A DNA stretch of 6,578 nucleotides from JBBRWV01 sp038248985 (GTDB lineage: Bacteria > Planctomycetota > Phycisphaerae > WQYP01): assembly GCA_038248985.1 (NCBI GenBank), contig JBBRWV010000158.1, forward strand, positions 1-6,578, in the 5' to 3' direction. Within the stretch, counting starts at the first letter, position 1; every line of letters begins with the position of its first letter. A model generated the notes under the pieces. The model was not told the origin of the DNA, ran no database searches, and saw only the letters and a list, made by a program, of their open reading frames with translations. Positions 1-6,098 of this stretch are shown one piece after another. The translations under genes were made by a program, and so were the position numbers.

Positions 1-133
1 GGGGGGGGGATACCGATGTCGACTTCGCGGGCGCGGATACCGCGGGGCTCGCGGGGGAGTTGGAAGATTTGGTCGTTGGGGTGGCGTCGGACTTCGTGGA
101 GGAGTTTATTTTTGTGGTCGGCGACTTCGCGGC
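1..133 (-). other. Compositionally inverted fragment, probable join artefact or inversion
   Basis: This stretch is G-rich on the + strand (about 56 G against 20 C in the first 120 bases), whereas the rest of the window is strongly C-rich on the + strand, even inside the minus-strand gene. Read on the minus strand it gives about 43 stop-free codons with the C-ending usage of this genome, beginning REVADHKNKLLHEV and ending near REVDIGIPP. That frame has no start codon, and it meets a TGA about 9 bases beyond the change point, so it is not a complete minus-strand gene. Read on the + strand in the frame of the next gene it is open but gives Gly/Arg-rich nonsense. The 11-mer CGACTTCGCGG occurs at 20-30 and again at 122-132, right at the change point. 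I infer an inverted piece of some + strand gene, by contig-end chimera or real inversion. The protein family is not recognised. Confidence 0.6.
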
Positions 134-889
134 ACCGTCACCCTCACATGGAACCTCGACCATTTCGCCGATTCCCAAACCCACTGGTTCCGCCTCTACG
201 AAAACCAAGACTACGTCGGCTACCAATCCGTCAAAACCACCTCCTTCGGCAACGACCGCGTCGCTGTCGAAATCACCTCCACCCGCGTCGAAGTCCTCCC
301 CCCCGATGCCCCCGACACCGCCAAAACCAAAACCCTCTCCACCACCACCGAATCCCTTTCCTTCCACCCCGGCGATTACACCACCTCCCCCCCTCTCAAC
401 CTCACCTCCCTCGCCTTCACCGACAACTCCCGCGGTGCTGAATTCTCCTCCTCCGCCCAACGCCTCGGCGGAAAACTCCAAGGCTTCATCACCGCCGAAA
501 AAGACGATGTCCCCTCCGCTCGCTCCGTCGCCGCACCCCTCACCACCATCTCCCCCGCCGGCATCCCCCTCCTCGCCGCCGCACTCCCCCTCGAAAAAAA
601 CCACGTCCTCCCCCTCCACCTCCTCTCCCCCTGGGACCTCCTCCCCCACCCCGGCTACGTCCTCATCTCCCGCGGCAAACAAAAAATCGAAGACCGCCCC
701 GCCGCCGAACAACTCTTCCGCGTCGATCTCATGCACGCCGGCATCATCCTCGAATCCTACTGGCTCTCCGAAAACCGCCAACTCCTCCGCACCGAACTCC
801 TCTCCGGCTCCAAACGCGAAGCCCTCCACGTCGGCTCACAAACCGACGCCCAAGCCACCTCCCTCCCCACTCCCACCCCCAAAAAATAA
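134..889 (+). CDS. 3' part of an unrecognised protein gene (5' end missing or displaced)
   Basis: A C-ending reading frame of 251 codons runs to a TAA at 887-889. It starts inside the sequence as TVTLTWNLDHFADSQTHWF, with no usable start codon before the composition change near 133, so the true N-terminus is not visible. The first part looks beta-rich: WFRLYENQDYVGYQSV, then strands ending around SLSFHPGDY and RLGGKLQGFI. The "VGY" motif after a short strand recalls the cores of large extracytoplasmic beta-fold proteins of PVC bacteria, some tied to transglutaminase domains, but this is a weak resemblance and no catalytic motif is visible. The middle has a Leu/Pro-rich stretch (GIPLLAAALPL) and the C-terminus is a Thr/Pro tail ending in KK. 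It converges on the AraC gene with only 3 bp between the two stop codons. Other + strand frames across it are Pro/Ser-rich artefacts of C bias. Function unknown. Confidence 0.6.
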   Translation, partial: TVTLTWNLDHFADSQTHWFRLYENQDYVGYQSVKTTSFGNDRVAVEITSTRVEVLPPDAPDTAKTKTLSTTTESLSFHPGDYTTSPPLNLTSLAFTDNSRGAEFSSSAQRLGGKLQGFITAEKDDVPSARSVAAPLTTISPAGIPLLAAALPLEKNHVLPLHLLSPWDLLPHPGYVLISRGKQKIEDRPAAEQLFRVDLMHAGIILESYWLSENRQLLRTELLSGSKREALHVGSQTDAQATSLPTPTPKK

Positions 890-892
890 CCC

Positions 893-1753
893 TCAAGGCA
901 TCACCAGCGTCACCCGCCGCCGAAACTCCGCCGGCGTCACCCCCACCCGCTGCCGAAACGCCCGCACAAAATAATTCGCCCCCGCAAACCCCGCCCCCCG
1001 CGCAATCGTCTCCAACTTCTCCACCCCCGCCCGCAGCCCCTCTGCCCCGATCCGCAACCGCTGCTGCAAAATATAATCCGACGGACTCACCCCCATCGCC
1101 GCCCGAAACTGCCGCGCCAAATGCTCCCGCGAACACCCCAGACGCGCCGCCAGCATCCGCACATCAAACCCATGCTCCGGCGCATGCAACCCAATCAACT
1201 CCAATGCCCGCCGCACCAATGGCTCCATCGCCAGCCGCGCCGCACTCAAACTGCTCACCACCGTCATCAACAACTGGTACAACTGCGCTGACGCCAGGTA
1301 TCGATCGCGCAGCGCCCCCTCTCGCTGCTGCACAATGTTCAACATCAGCGGCCCCACCCCAAGCCCCTTCCCAAACCGCAGCACATGCCCGTGCGCCGCC
1401 ACGATCCGCTCGCACCATCGCCCCGCCTCCCCGCCCATGTTCACAAACACCAACTCATACGGATCCTTGCGCTCCACCGGATACCCATACCGAAAATCCC
1501 CCGGAATCGTATGCAAAAACGCCATCCCCTCCGTCAGCAAAACCCGCCGCCCCTGCCGCTCAAAAAATCCCGCCCCTCCCAGCGTCAACTGCAACACCCA
1601 ATTCAACCGATCCCCCCGCTTCCCCGCATCATAAAAATACGCCGCATCCCCGCGCCGCTCCCGCCCCGCCCCCATCAACCACAGCAACGGCTCCCCCGTC
1701 CTAACCCAAGCCTGCCCCGTCCCCCGCCTCACCCGCTTCCTCTTCACCGCCAT
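893..1753 (-). CDS. AraC-family transcriptional regulator
   Basis: This 286-residue protein has the two-part layout of AraC/XylS regulators. Residues about 40-105 are a cupin-like sensor region (LNWVLQLTLGGAGFF, then a turn at HTIPGDFRYGYP). The C-terminal 100 residues hold the two DNA-binding helix-turn-helix units: about 198-219 (LAARLGCSREHLARQFRAAM, followed by GVSP) and about 246-268 (IARGAGFAGANYFVRAFRQ, followed by VGVTPAEFRR), matching the family pattern. The start at 1753 is supported by GGAGG at 1761-1765 (minus strand), 7 bases upstream. The N-terminus is very basic (KRKRVRR), which is somewhat unusual. It is divergent from the GH4 glycosidase, so it most likely senses an alpha-galactoside or related sugar and activates that gene; tandem 20-bp repeats between them are candidate sites. 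Its coding strand is G-rich, the opposite of the neighbours, as expected if the skew belongs to the chromosome strand. The ligand is inferred from context only. Confidence 0.93.
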   Translation of the reverse strand: MAVKRKRVRRGTGQAWVRTGEPLLWLMGAGRERRGDAAYFYDAGKRGDRLNWVLQLTLGGAGFFERQGRRVLLTEGMAFLHTIPGDFRYGYPVERKDPYELVFVNMGGEAGRWCERIVAAHGHVLRFGKGLGVGPLMLNIVQQREGALRDRYLASAQLYQLLMTVVSSLSAARLAMEPLVRRALELIGLHAPEHGFDVRMLAARLGCSREHLARQFRAAMGVSPSDYILQQRLRIGAEGLRAGVEKLETIARGAGFAGANYFVRAFRQRVGVTPAEFRRRVTLVMP

Positions 1754-1812
1754 AAAAAAACCTCCAACCTCCCTCTCCCGTCATCCTTCTAACGTCTTGC
1801 TTCCAAAAAAAA

Positions 1813-1852
1813 GAACATCACTTCCGTGCTATCAATATCACGCCACTGCTAT
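1813..1852. promoter_or_regulatory. Tandem 20-bp direct repeats, candidate AraC-type operator
   Basis: The blocks 1813-1832 and 1833-1852 are back-to-back direct repeats that agree at 14 of 20 positions, including ATCAC (1817-1821 and 1837-1841) and TGCTAT at each end (1827-1832 and 1847-1852). On the minus strand each block reads ATAGCAnnGnnGTGATnT. Two same-orientation half-sites about two helical turns apart is the known arrangement for AraC-family dimers such as AraC and MelR. The block nearer the glycosidase ends exactly where a possible -35 box starts (1853), the usual place for an activator site. Binding by the neighbouring regulator is inferred, not shown. Confidence 0.6.
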
Positions 1853-1880
1853 TTTACTCTATCGCACCCCCCACTAACAT
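1853..1880 (+). promoter_or_regulatory. Candidate activator-dependent promoter of the GH4 gene
   Basis: TTTACT (1853-1858) and TAACAT (1875-1880) are separated by 16 bp, and each matches the sigma-70 hexamer at 4 of 6 positions. Weak hexamers fit a promoter that needs an activator, and the tandem repeats abut the -35 box. Transcription would begin near 1887, giving a leader of about 48 bases ending in the AGGAG ribosome site at 1922-1926. An alternative -10 is TATACC or TTTATA at 1905-1912, for which I see no good -35. Confidence 0.4.
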
Positions 1881-1934
1881 AGTCACTCCTCGAACATCCC
1901 CCCATTTATACCCCACCCCACAGGAGTCCTTTCC

Positions 1935-3833
1935 ATGATCAAAGTCGCTCTCATCGGTGCCGGTTCCATCGTCTTCTCCAAAAATCTCACCGGCGATATC
2001 CTCTCCTACCCCGAATTCAAAAACGCCACCTTCTCCTACATGGATATCGACCAGGACCGCCTCGAAGTCGGTGCCAACCTATGCCGCAAAGTCGCCAAAA
2101 CCCTCGGTGCCAAACCCAAAATCGAAGCCACCCTCAACCGTCGCAAAGCCCTCGACGGTGCTGACTTCGTCATCAATATGGTCCAGATTGGCGGCATGGA
2201 CTCCACCCTCGTTGACTTCGAAATCCCCCGCAAATACGGCCTCAACTTCACCATCGCCGACACCACCGGCCCCGGAGGCTTCTTCCGCGCACTCCGCACC
2301 TACCCCATGATCAAAGGCCTCTGCCAGGACATGATGGAACTCTGCCCCAACGCCCTCCTCCTCAATTACTCCAACCCCATGTCCATGAACATGCAAACCA
2401 TCGCCCGCACCAGCAACATCAAAGCCGTCGGCCTCTGCCACTCCGTCCAGGGCACCTTCGACCAACTCATGCGCTACCTCCAAGAAGACCCCAGCACCTG
2501 CCAGTTCCTCTGCGCCGGCATCAACCACATGGCCTTCTACCTCCAAATGAAAAAAGACGGCCATGACCTCTATCCCCGCCTCTGGAAAGCCCTCGCCCAA
2601 GACCCCGAAATCTATAAATCCAACAAAGTCCGCTTCGAGCTCATGAAAATGCTCGGCTATTTCGTCACCGAATCCTCCGAACACTCCGCCGAATACTGCC
2701 CCTACTTCATCCCCAAAGGCCAAAAAATCATCGACCAGTACTCCGTCCCCATCGACGAATACCTCCGCCGCTGCGAAGGCATCGTCGAAGAATTCCACCG
2801 CATGAAAAAAACCTCCCGCTCCAACTCCCCCCTCGAAGTACACCGCTCCCACGAGTACGGCAGCACCATCATCCACTCCATCGTCACCGGAAAACCCGCC
2901 GTCGTTTACGGCAACATGCCTAACCACGGCGCCATCACCAACCTCCCCCCATCCGCCATCGTCGAAGTCCCCACCCTCGTCGACCGCACCGGCTGCCAGT
3001 TCACCACCATAGGCGAACTACCCCCCCAACTCGTCGCCTACATGATGCCCCACATCCAACAACATGAACTCTTCATCCGCGCCGCCACCGAAGGCCGCCG
3101 CGACTACATCTACCAGGCCGCCATGTTCGACCCCCTCACCGCCGCCGTCCTCCCACTCGATAAAATCAAGGAAATGTGCGACGAATTCATCGCCGCCCAC
3201 GGCCCACTCAAAAACGGCGGCTTCCTCCCCGACCTCGATTCCAAAAAATCCCTCGTCCCCACCTCCGGCAAAAAATTCCCCAAGGTCGACGCCCAATCCC
3301 TCCACGAAAGCTGGGACCAACAACGCGCCAAAGCCGGCAAAGACGCCATCCAATCCTGGCACATCATCGGCCCCTTCCCCTCCCCCAAACCCGGCAAAGT
3401 CTCCCTCGATGACAAAACCCCCGTCGAAGCCGACTTCGCTCTATCCCCCACCTTCTCCCCCAACCTCAAATCCACCTACACCCTCAACGGCAAAAAACTC
3501 AAATGGCAACTCACCTCCGCCGACCAACGCACCGGACGCGTCAACCTCAGCTCCCTCTACGGCTCCTCTGATTGGTCCAACGCCTACGCCTACGCCGAAA
3601 TCGATTCCATCCACCCCCGCCAAGCACTCCTCAAATGCGGCTCCGACGACGGCATCCGCATCTGGCTCAATGGCAAAATCGTCCACTCCCACGAAGTCGC
3701 CCGCGGCTACACCCCCGAAATTGACCAAGTCCCCATCCAACTCCACGCCGGCCTCAACCGCCTCCTCGTCAAAATCGACAACTACCTCCACGGCTGGGCC
3801 TTCTCCGTCTCCATCCCCCAACCCAACTTCTAA
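1935..3833 (+). CDS. melA: GH4 alpha-galactosidase (MelA-like) with C-terminal beta-sandwich domain
   Basis: Family GH4 enzymes cleave glycosides by an NAD+ and Mn2+ dependent redox mechanism in the cytoplasm. The Rossmann dinucleotide motif is at the N-terminus (VALIGAGS, residues 4-11). The metal and substrate signatures follow: LLNYSNPM (142-149), CHSVQ (168-172) with metal-ligand Cys168, GINHMAFYL (195-203) with metal-ligand His198, and HRSHEYGS (303-310) with the probable active-site Tyr308. The tetrapeptide CHSV is the one associated with alpha-galactosidases within GH4, as against the phospho-glucosidase variants. A GH4 enzyme is normally about 450 residues; this one has 632. Residues about 475-630 form an extra domain: it opens WHIIGPFP, has CGSDDGIRIWLNGKIVHS (568-585) and closes NRLLVKIDNYLHGWAFSV, a pattern of galactose-binding-like beta-sandwich domains found in PVC-type secreted glycosidases. 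No signal peptide is seen. The start is fixed by AGGAG at 1922-1926, 8 bases upstream. It is divergent from the AraC gene; no transporter is nearby. Confidence 0.9.
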   Translation: MIKVALIGAGSIVFSKNLTGDILSYPEFKNATFSYMDIDQDRLEVGANLCRKVAKTLGAKPKIEATLNRRKALDGADFVINMVQIGGMDSTLVDFEIPRKYGLNFTIADTTGPGGFFRALRTYPMIKGLCQDMMELCPNALLLNYSNPMSMNMQTIARTSNIKAVGLCHSVQGTFDQLMRYLQEDPSTCQFLCAGINHMAFYLQMKKDGHDLYPRLWKALAQDPEIYKSNKVRFELMKMLGYFVTESSEHSAEYCPYFIPKGQKIIDQYSVPIDEYLRRCEGIVEEFHRMKKTSRSNSPLEVHRSHEYGSTIIHSIVTGKPAVVYGNMPNHGAITNLPPSAIVEVPTLVDRTGCQFTTIGELPPQLVAYMMPHIQQHELFIRAATEGRRDYIYQAAMFDPLTAAVLPLDKIKEMCDEFIAAHGPLKNGGFLPDLDSKKSLVPTSGKKFPKVDAQSLHESWDQQRAKAGKDAIQSWHIIGPFPSPKPGKVSLDDKTPVEADFALSPTFSPNLKSTYTLNGKKLKWQLTSADQRTGRVNLSSLYGSSDWSNAYAYAEIDSIHPRQALLKCGSDDGIRIWLNGKIVHSHEVARGYTPEIDQVPIQLHAGLNRLLVKIDNYLHGWAFSVSIPQPNF

Positions 3834-3839
3834 CCCGCG

Positions 3840-3884
3840 CCCCAACCCCTGACCCCCCACCCCTCCCGTATTCACCCTTCACCC
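3840..3884. repeat. Degenerate heptad-phased C-rich repeat
   Basis: The spacer after the GH4 gene reads in 7-bp steps: CCCCAAC, CCCTGAC, CCCCCAC, CCCTCCC (3840-3867), a 3-base break, then TTCACCC twice exactly (3871-3884). The same CCCTSAC-like heptads recur in other spacers of this window. No transcription terminator hairpin is visible in the spacer. Confidence 0.5.
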
Positions 3885-3886
3885 CG

Positions 3887-3892
3887 TACAAT
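3887..3892 (+). promoter_or_regulatory. -10 box of a probable leaderless promoter for the GNAT gene
   Basis: TACAAT matches the sigma-70 -10 consensus at 5 of 6 positions and lies only 6 bases before the ATG at 3899. A start point 7 bases after the box would fall on the A of that ATG, so the mRNA would have no leader. In agreement, there is no purine-rich ribosome site before the ATG. No convincing -35 hexamer is seen. Confidence 0.5.
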
Positions 3893-3898
3893 AAATCC

Positions 3899-4507
3899 AT
3901 GAACCCACCCCCTTTCCGTTTCTTCCCTGCCTCCGAGGTCTTCAACCTCACCGACCACGAACACACCCTCGTCGAGCCCCACGCCCAATACATCGATGAC
4001 CTCCTCCACGCCTGCCACCATCCCCTCACCCAAGAACTCATGCCCTCCCAAACCTACAACTCCCGCGATAACTTCGAAACCCTCCTCAAGTTCCATCCCC
4101 AAGGACACTTCCAGGAAAACCGCGATAAAAATATCGTCCCCGCCTACCTCTTCTGGATGAAAATCCGCGACGACTTCCCCTCCGACATCCGCATGGCCGG
4201 CACCATCGGCCTACGCCTCGCCTCCACCCAATACCTCGAACTCTACCTCGGACACATCGGCTACCACGTCTACCCCGCCGCCCGCGGACACCACTTCGCC
4301 CTCCGCGCCTGCAAACTCATCCTCCCCCTCGCCCGCGCCCACGGCTACTCCTCCCTCTGGATCACCTGCAACCCCGACAACATCGCCTCCCGCAAAACCT
4401 GCGAACAACTCGGCGGCATCTACGTCAACACCCTCGACCTCCCCCCCGACAACCCCCTCTACCAACAAGGTGACCGCCAAAAAGTCCGCTACCGCCTCGA
4501 CCTCTAA
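3899..4507 (+). CDS. GNAT-family N-acetyltransferase
   Basis: This 202-residue protein shows the GNAT fold in its second half. There is a central strand (LELYLGHIGYHVYP, 113-126), the acetyl-CoA loop and following helix (ARGHHFALRACKLILPLA, 128-145), then LWITCNPDNIASRKTCEQLGG (153-173), the NPDN-S motif of motif-B acetyltransferases. The closest style is the uncharacterised acetyltransferase group COG3981. The acetyl-CoA loop normally reads R-G-x-G-x-A; here it is R129-G130-H131-H132-F133-A134, so the central Gly is replaced by His. The N-terminal 80 residues are polar and hold no clear motif. The acetylated substrate is unknown and the neighbourhood does not reveal it. There is no ribosome site and the ATG sits 6 bases after a -10 box, pointing to leaderless expression. 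The gene lies 65 bp after the GH4 gene and is probably transcribed separately. Confidence 0.85.
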   Translation: MNPPPFRFFPASEVFNLTDHEHTLVEPHAQYIDDLLHACHHPLTQELMPSQTYNSRDNFETLLKFHPQGHFQENRDKNIVPAYLFWMKIRDDFPSDIRMAGTIGLRLASTQYLELYLGHIGYHVYPAARGHHFALRACKLILPLARAHGYSSLWITCNPDNIASRKTCEQLGGIYVNTLDLPPDNPLYQQGDRQKVRYRLDL

Positions 4508-4520
4508 TCCCCCATCTGCC

Positions 4521-4541
4521 CCCTCACCCCTGACCCCCTCG
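4521..4541. repeat. Degenerate heptad C-rich repeat
   Basis: Three heptads in register, CCCTCAC, CCCTGAC, CCCCTCG, lie 14 bases after the GNAT stop codon. CCCTGAC is identical to a heptad at 3847-3853 in the previous spacer. Confidence 0.4.
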
Positions 4542-4571
4542 ACTCCCCTACTCCGGACCACCCCACCCCTC

Positions 4572-4609
4572 TTGCTTCTCCGCTGCCTTGCCGATAAACA
4601 TCCTATATA
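4572..4609 (+). promoter_or_regulatory. Candidate promoter region of the deacetylase gene
   Basis: The AT-rich patch in an otherwise C-rich spacer contains TTGCTT (4572-4577) and GATAAA (4593-4598) with 15 bp between them, and a separate TATATA (4604-4609). The phrase TGCCGATAA also occurs, with small variation, in the promoter of the last gene (6354-6362). Which box is used cannot be decided by eye. The start codon at 4641 is preceded by a weak ribosome site, CGGAG at 4625-4629, 11 bases away. Confidence 0.3.
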
Positions 4610-4640
4610 GATCATCCTCAATACCGGAGTCCACCCTCCC

Positions 4641-5672
4641 ATGAAACGCTGGTACCTCCTCGCCTTCGCCTCCCTGCTCCTCGCCGTCGTCTCCCTCTTT
4701 CGTCTCCCCGCCGAAGGCGCACACACCTCCCCCGCAGGACAACTCTCCATCGCCACCTTCCTCCACGACTCCCCCGCCGCCGTCTCCTTCACCTTCGACG
4801 ACGGCCTCCAATCCCACATCGACCTCGCCGCCCCACTCCTCGAAGAATTCAACTTCCGCGGAACCTTCTACGTCGTCCCCGGACGCATGCGCGAACGTAC
4901 CTCCGACCGCCCCTCCCCTGACCCCCGCTTCCGCTTCGGCGAAGCCGCCATCTCCTGGCAGGAAGTCCAGTCCCTCCACCACCGCGGACACGAAATCGCC
5001 AACCACTCCCTCACCCACAACTTCATGAACCAAATGTCCCCCCGCGACCTCCTCGCCGCCACCCTCACCTCCTCCCAACTCATCCAACAACACCTCGGCC
5101 AAGCCCCCCTCACCTTCGCCTACCCCTACAATGAATGGAACACCGCCGCCCACAACGCCGTCCTCCAAAACCACATCGCCGTCCGCGAATCCTGGACCCC
5201 CTACGGCTCACTCAAAAATAAACCCTTCTCCGCCCAAATCGCCAACCAATTCGTCCTCCACGCCCTCCAACACCACCAGTGGCTCGTCCCCATGATCCAC
5301 GGCATCGACGGCGGCTTCATGCCCCTCCAATCCGCCGACTTCCGCTCCCACCTCGCCTTCCTCCAGCAGCACCCCGAAGTCTGGGTCGCCCCCTACGCCG
5401 ACGTCTTCCGCTACATCTCCCAACGCGACAACTCCCGCCTCACCCGCCTCCAGGACGACCCCCACTCCCTCACCTTCACCCTCACCTCCCCGCTCGATCC
5501 CGCCATCTACTGCCTCCCCCTCACCATCATCGTCCCCCTCCCCCTCGCCCAAGACACCGACGAAATCCAAGTCCTCCAGGAGGAGTCCCCTCTCCCCTTC
5601 ACCCGCGAAAAAACCCGCATCCTCCTCAACGTCCCCCCCACCTCCACCCCCATCCAAATCACCTGGCACTAA
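4641..5672 (+). CDS. Secreted polysaccharide deacetylase (NodB/CE4 family)
   Basis: Carbohydrate esterase family 4 enzymes remove acetyl groups from N-acetylglucosamine-containing polymers such as peptidoglycan or exopolysaccharide, using a divalent metal. This 343-residue protein starts with a signal peptide (MKR, then WYLLAFASLLLAVVSLF, cleavage plausible near AEGA27). The catalytic motifs are in order: SFTFDDG (49-55) with base Asp53 and metal ligand Asp54; HSLTH (122-126) with metal ligands His122 and His126; FAYPYNEWN (159-167), the motif-3 loop; and MIHGIDGG (218-225) with the probable catalytic His220. WVAPYADVFRYI (248-259) closes the NodB domain. Residues about 265-343 form a small beta-rich C-terminal extension of alternating hydrophobic strands. 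The protein is therefore exported, probably periplasmic or envelope-attached. The insert after the first strand (RERTSDRPSPDPRF, 84-97) is loop-like. The substrate is unknown. There is no operon evidence with the neighbours. Confidence 0.92.
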   Translation: MKRWYLLAFASLLLAVVSLFRLPAEGAHTSPAGQLSIATFLHDSPAAVSFTFDDGLQSHIDLAAPLLEEFNFRGTFYVVPGRMRERTSDRPSPDPRFRFGEAAISWQEVQSLHHRGHEIANHSLTHNFMNQMSPRDLLAATLTSSQLIQQHLGQAPLTFAYPYNEWNTAAHNAVLQNHIAVRESWTPYGSLKNKPFSAQIANQFVLHALQHHQWLVPMIHGIDGGFMPLQSADFRSHLAFLQQHPEVWVAPYADVFRYISQRDNSRLTRLQDDPHSLTFTLTSPLDPAIYCLPLTIIVPLPLAQDTDEIQVLQEESPLPFTREKTRILLNVPPTSTPIQITWH

Positions 5673-5687
5673 CCCCCGCCTTCCGTC

Positions 5688-5711
5688 CTTGAAACTTGAA
5701 CCTTGAAACTT
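5688..5711. repeat. CTTGAAM heptad array, copy 1
   Basis: Three perfect-register heptads, CTTGAAA (5688-5694), CTTGAAC (5695-5701) and CTTGAAA (5702-5708), are followed by CTTCGTC. The array is preceded directly by TCCGTC (5682-5687). A second copy with the same left flank lies at 6241-6268. It sits 15 bases after the deacetylase stop codon. Confidence 0.75.
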
Positions 5712-5737
5712 CGTCTCCCCCCTCCCGTCTCCTCCGC

Positions 5738-5743
5738 TACAAT
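5738..5743 (+). promoter_or_regulatory. Candidate -10 box for the HMA gene
   Basis: TACAAT, the same hexamer as the -10 box of the GNAT gene, lies 43 bases before the HMA start codon. Transcription would begin near 5750 with a leader of about 37 bases that includes the ribosome site at 5774-5779. No clear -35 is seen. No dyad resembling a copper-regulator operator is evident around it. Confidence 0.4.
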
Positions 5744-5773
5744 ACACTCATCACCTTCTCCCGCACCCTCCCC

Positions 5774-5779
5774 AAGGAG
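5774..5779 (+). promoter_or_regulatory. Ribosome binding site that sets the HMA start
   Basis: AAGGAG lies 7 bases before the ATG at 5787. It decides between this ATG and an in-frame TTG at 5703, which has no ribosome site and lies inside the CTTGAAM repeat array. Confidence 0.8.
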
Positions 5780-5786
5780 AACCCTC

Positions 5787-6023
5787 ATGTCGTCACCCCA
5801 ATCCCTCACCATCACCATCGCAGGCATGTCTTGTCAGCACTGCGTCCAAACCGTCCAAAAAGCCCTCCTCGCCGCCCCCGGCGTCCTTTCCGCCACCGTC
5901 GATCTCCCCACCAACTCCGCCCATCTCGCCTTCGACCCGCAAACAAACTCCGTCGCCTCTCTCATGCAAACCATCTCCCGCGCCGGCTTCACCCCCACCG
6001 CCTTCACCCGCGACCCCGCCTAA
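5787..6023 (+). CDS. Heavy-metal-associated (HMA) domain protein, CopZ-like
   Basis: This 78-residue protein is a single ferredoxin-like HMA domain, the fold of copper chaperones such as CopZ and of P-type ATPase N-terminal domains. The metal-binding signature GMSCQHC is at residues 13-19, with Cys16 and Cys19 as Cu(I) or similar ligands. The remaining family pattern is intact: VQTVQKALLAAPGVLSATVDL (20-40), the helix and second strand, then AHLAFDP (45-51) and the second helix leading to AGFTPTAF. At 78 residues it is slightly longer than a typical chaperone. The Ser/Gln-containing N-terminus is short and there is no signal peptide, so it acts in the cytoplasm. No copper ATPase or copper regulator lies in the window, so which metal it carries and to which partner is not known. 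It lies between two CTTGAAM repeat arrays. Confidence 0.9.
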   Translation: MSSPQSLTITIAGMSCQHCVQTVQKALLAAPGVLSATVDLPTNSAHLAFDPQTNSVASLMQTISRAGFTPTAFTRDPA

Positions 6024-6081
6024 CCCTACCCTCAAGGTCTCTTCGACATTCCCCCTTCACCCTTCCTCTTCCTCATTCCCC

Positions 6082-6098
6082 CGTCAGGGTACCTGACG
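6082..6098. repeat. Short perfect inverted repeat
   Basis: CGTCAGG (6082-6088) and CCTGACG (6092-6098) are perfect 7-bp arms around the 3-base loop GTA. A T5 run starts 11 bases after the stem (6109-6113), too far for a textbook terminator. It may still be a weak terminator for the HMA gene. Another possibility is a REP-type palindrome, since short GGTACC-centred hairpins are common in REP elements of many bacteria. Confidence 0.5.

Noticed and set aside
60..974. 304-codon + strand frame, Ser/Pro-rich
   Set aside because: It is the shifted reading of the C-ending gene at 134-889 and then runs into the opposite-strand AraC gene. Composition is pure Pro/Ser/Thr with no domain, the signature of C bias.
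2079..2927. 282-codon minus-strand frame inside the GH4 gene
   Set aside because: Gly/Val/Glu/Asp-rich shadow opposite a clear GH4 gene, without any domain or ribosome site.
3064..3852. 262-codon + strand frame over the C-terminal part of the GH4 gene, suggesting a frameshifted second protein
   Set aside because: The GH4 frame continues without a break through the C-terminal domain with sensible beta-sandwich motifs. The alternative frame is Ser/Thr/Pro-only.
4211..4852. 213-codon minus-strand frame across the GNAT gene, spacer and deacetylase start
   Set aside because: Overlaps two well-supported + strand genes and is Gly/Val/Glu-rich low complexity.
4989..5130. Deacetylase motif 3 (FAYPY in place of an Arg-containing loop) as a sign of lost activity
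   Set aside because: YPY-type loops occur in many NodB-family members, and the Asp-Asp, His-x3-His and final His motifs are all intact.
5703..6023. Longer HMA protein starting at TTG 5703
   Set aside because: The start falls in the CTTGAAM array with no ribosome site. The extra 28 residues are Pro/Ser-rich, whereas ATG 5787 has AAGGAG at 7 bases.
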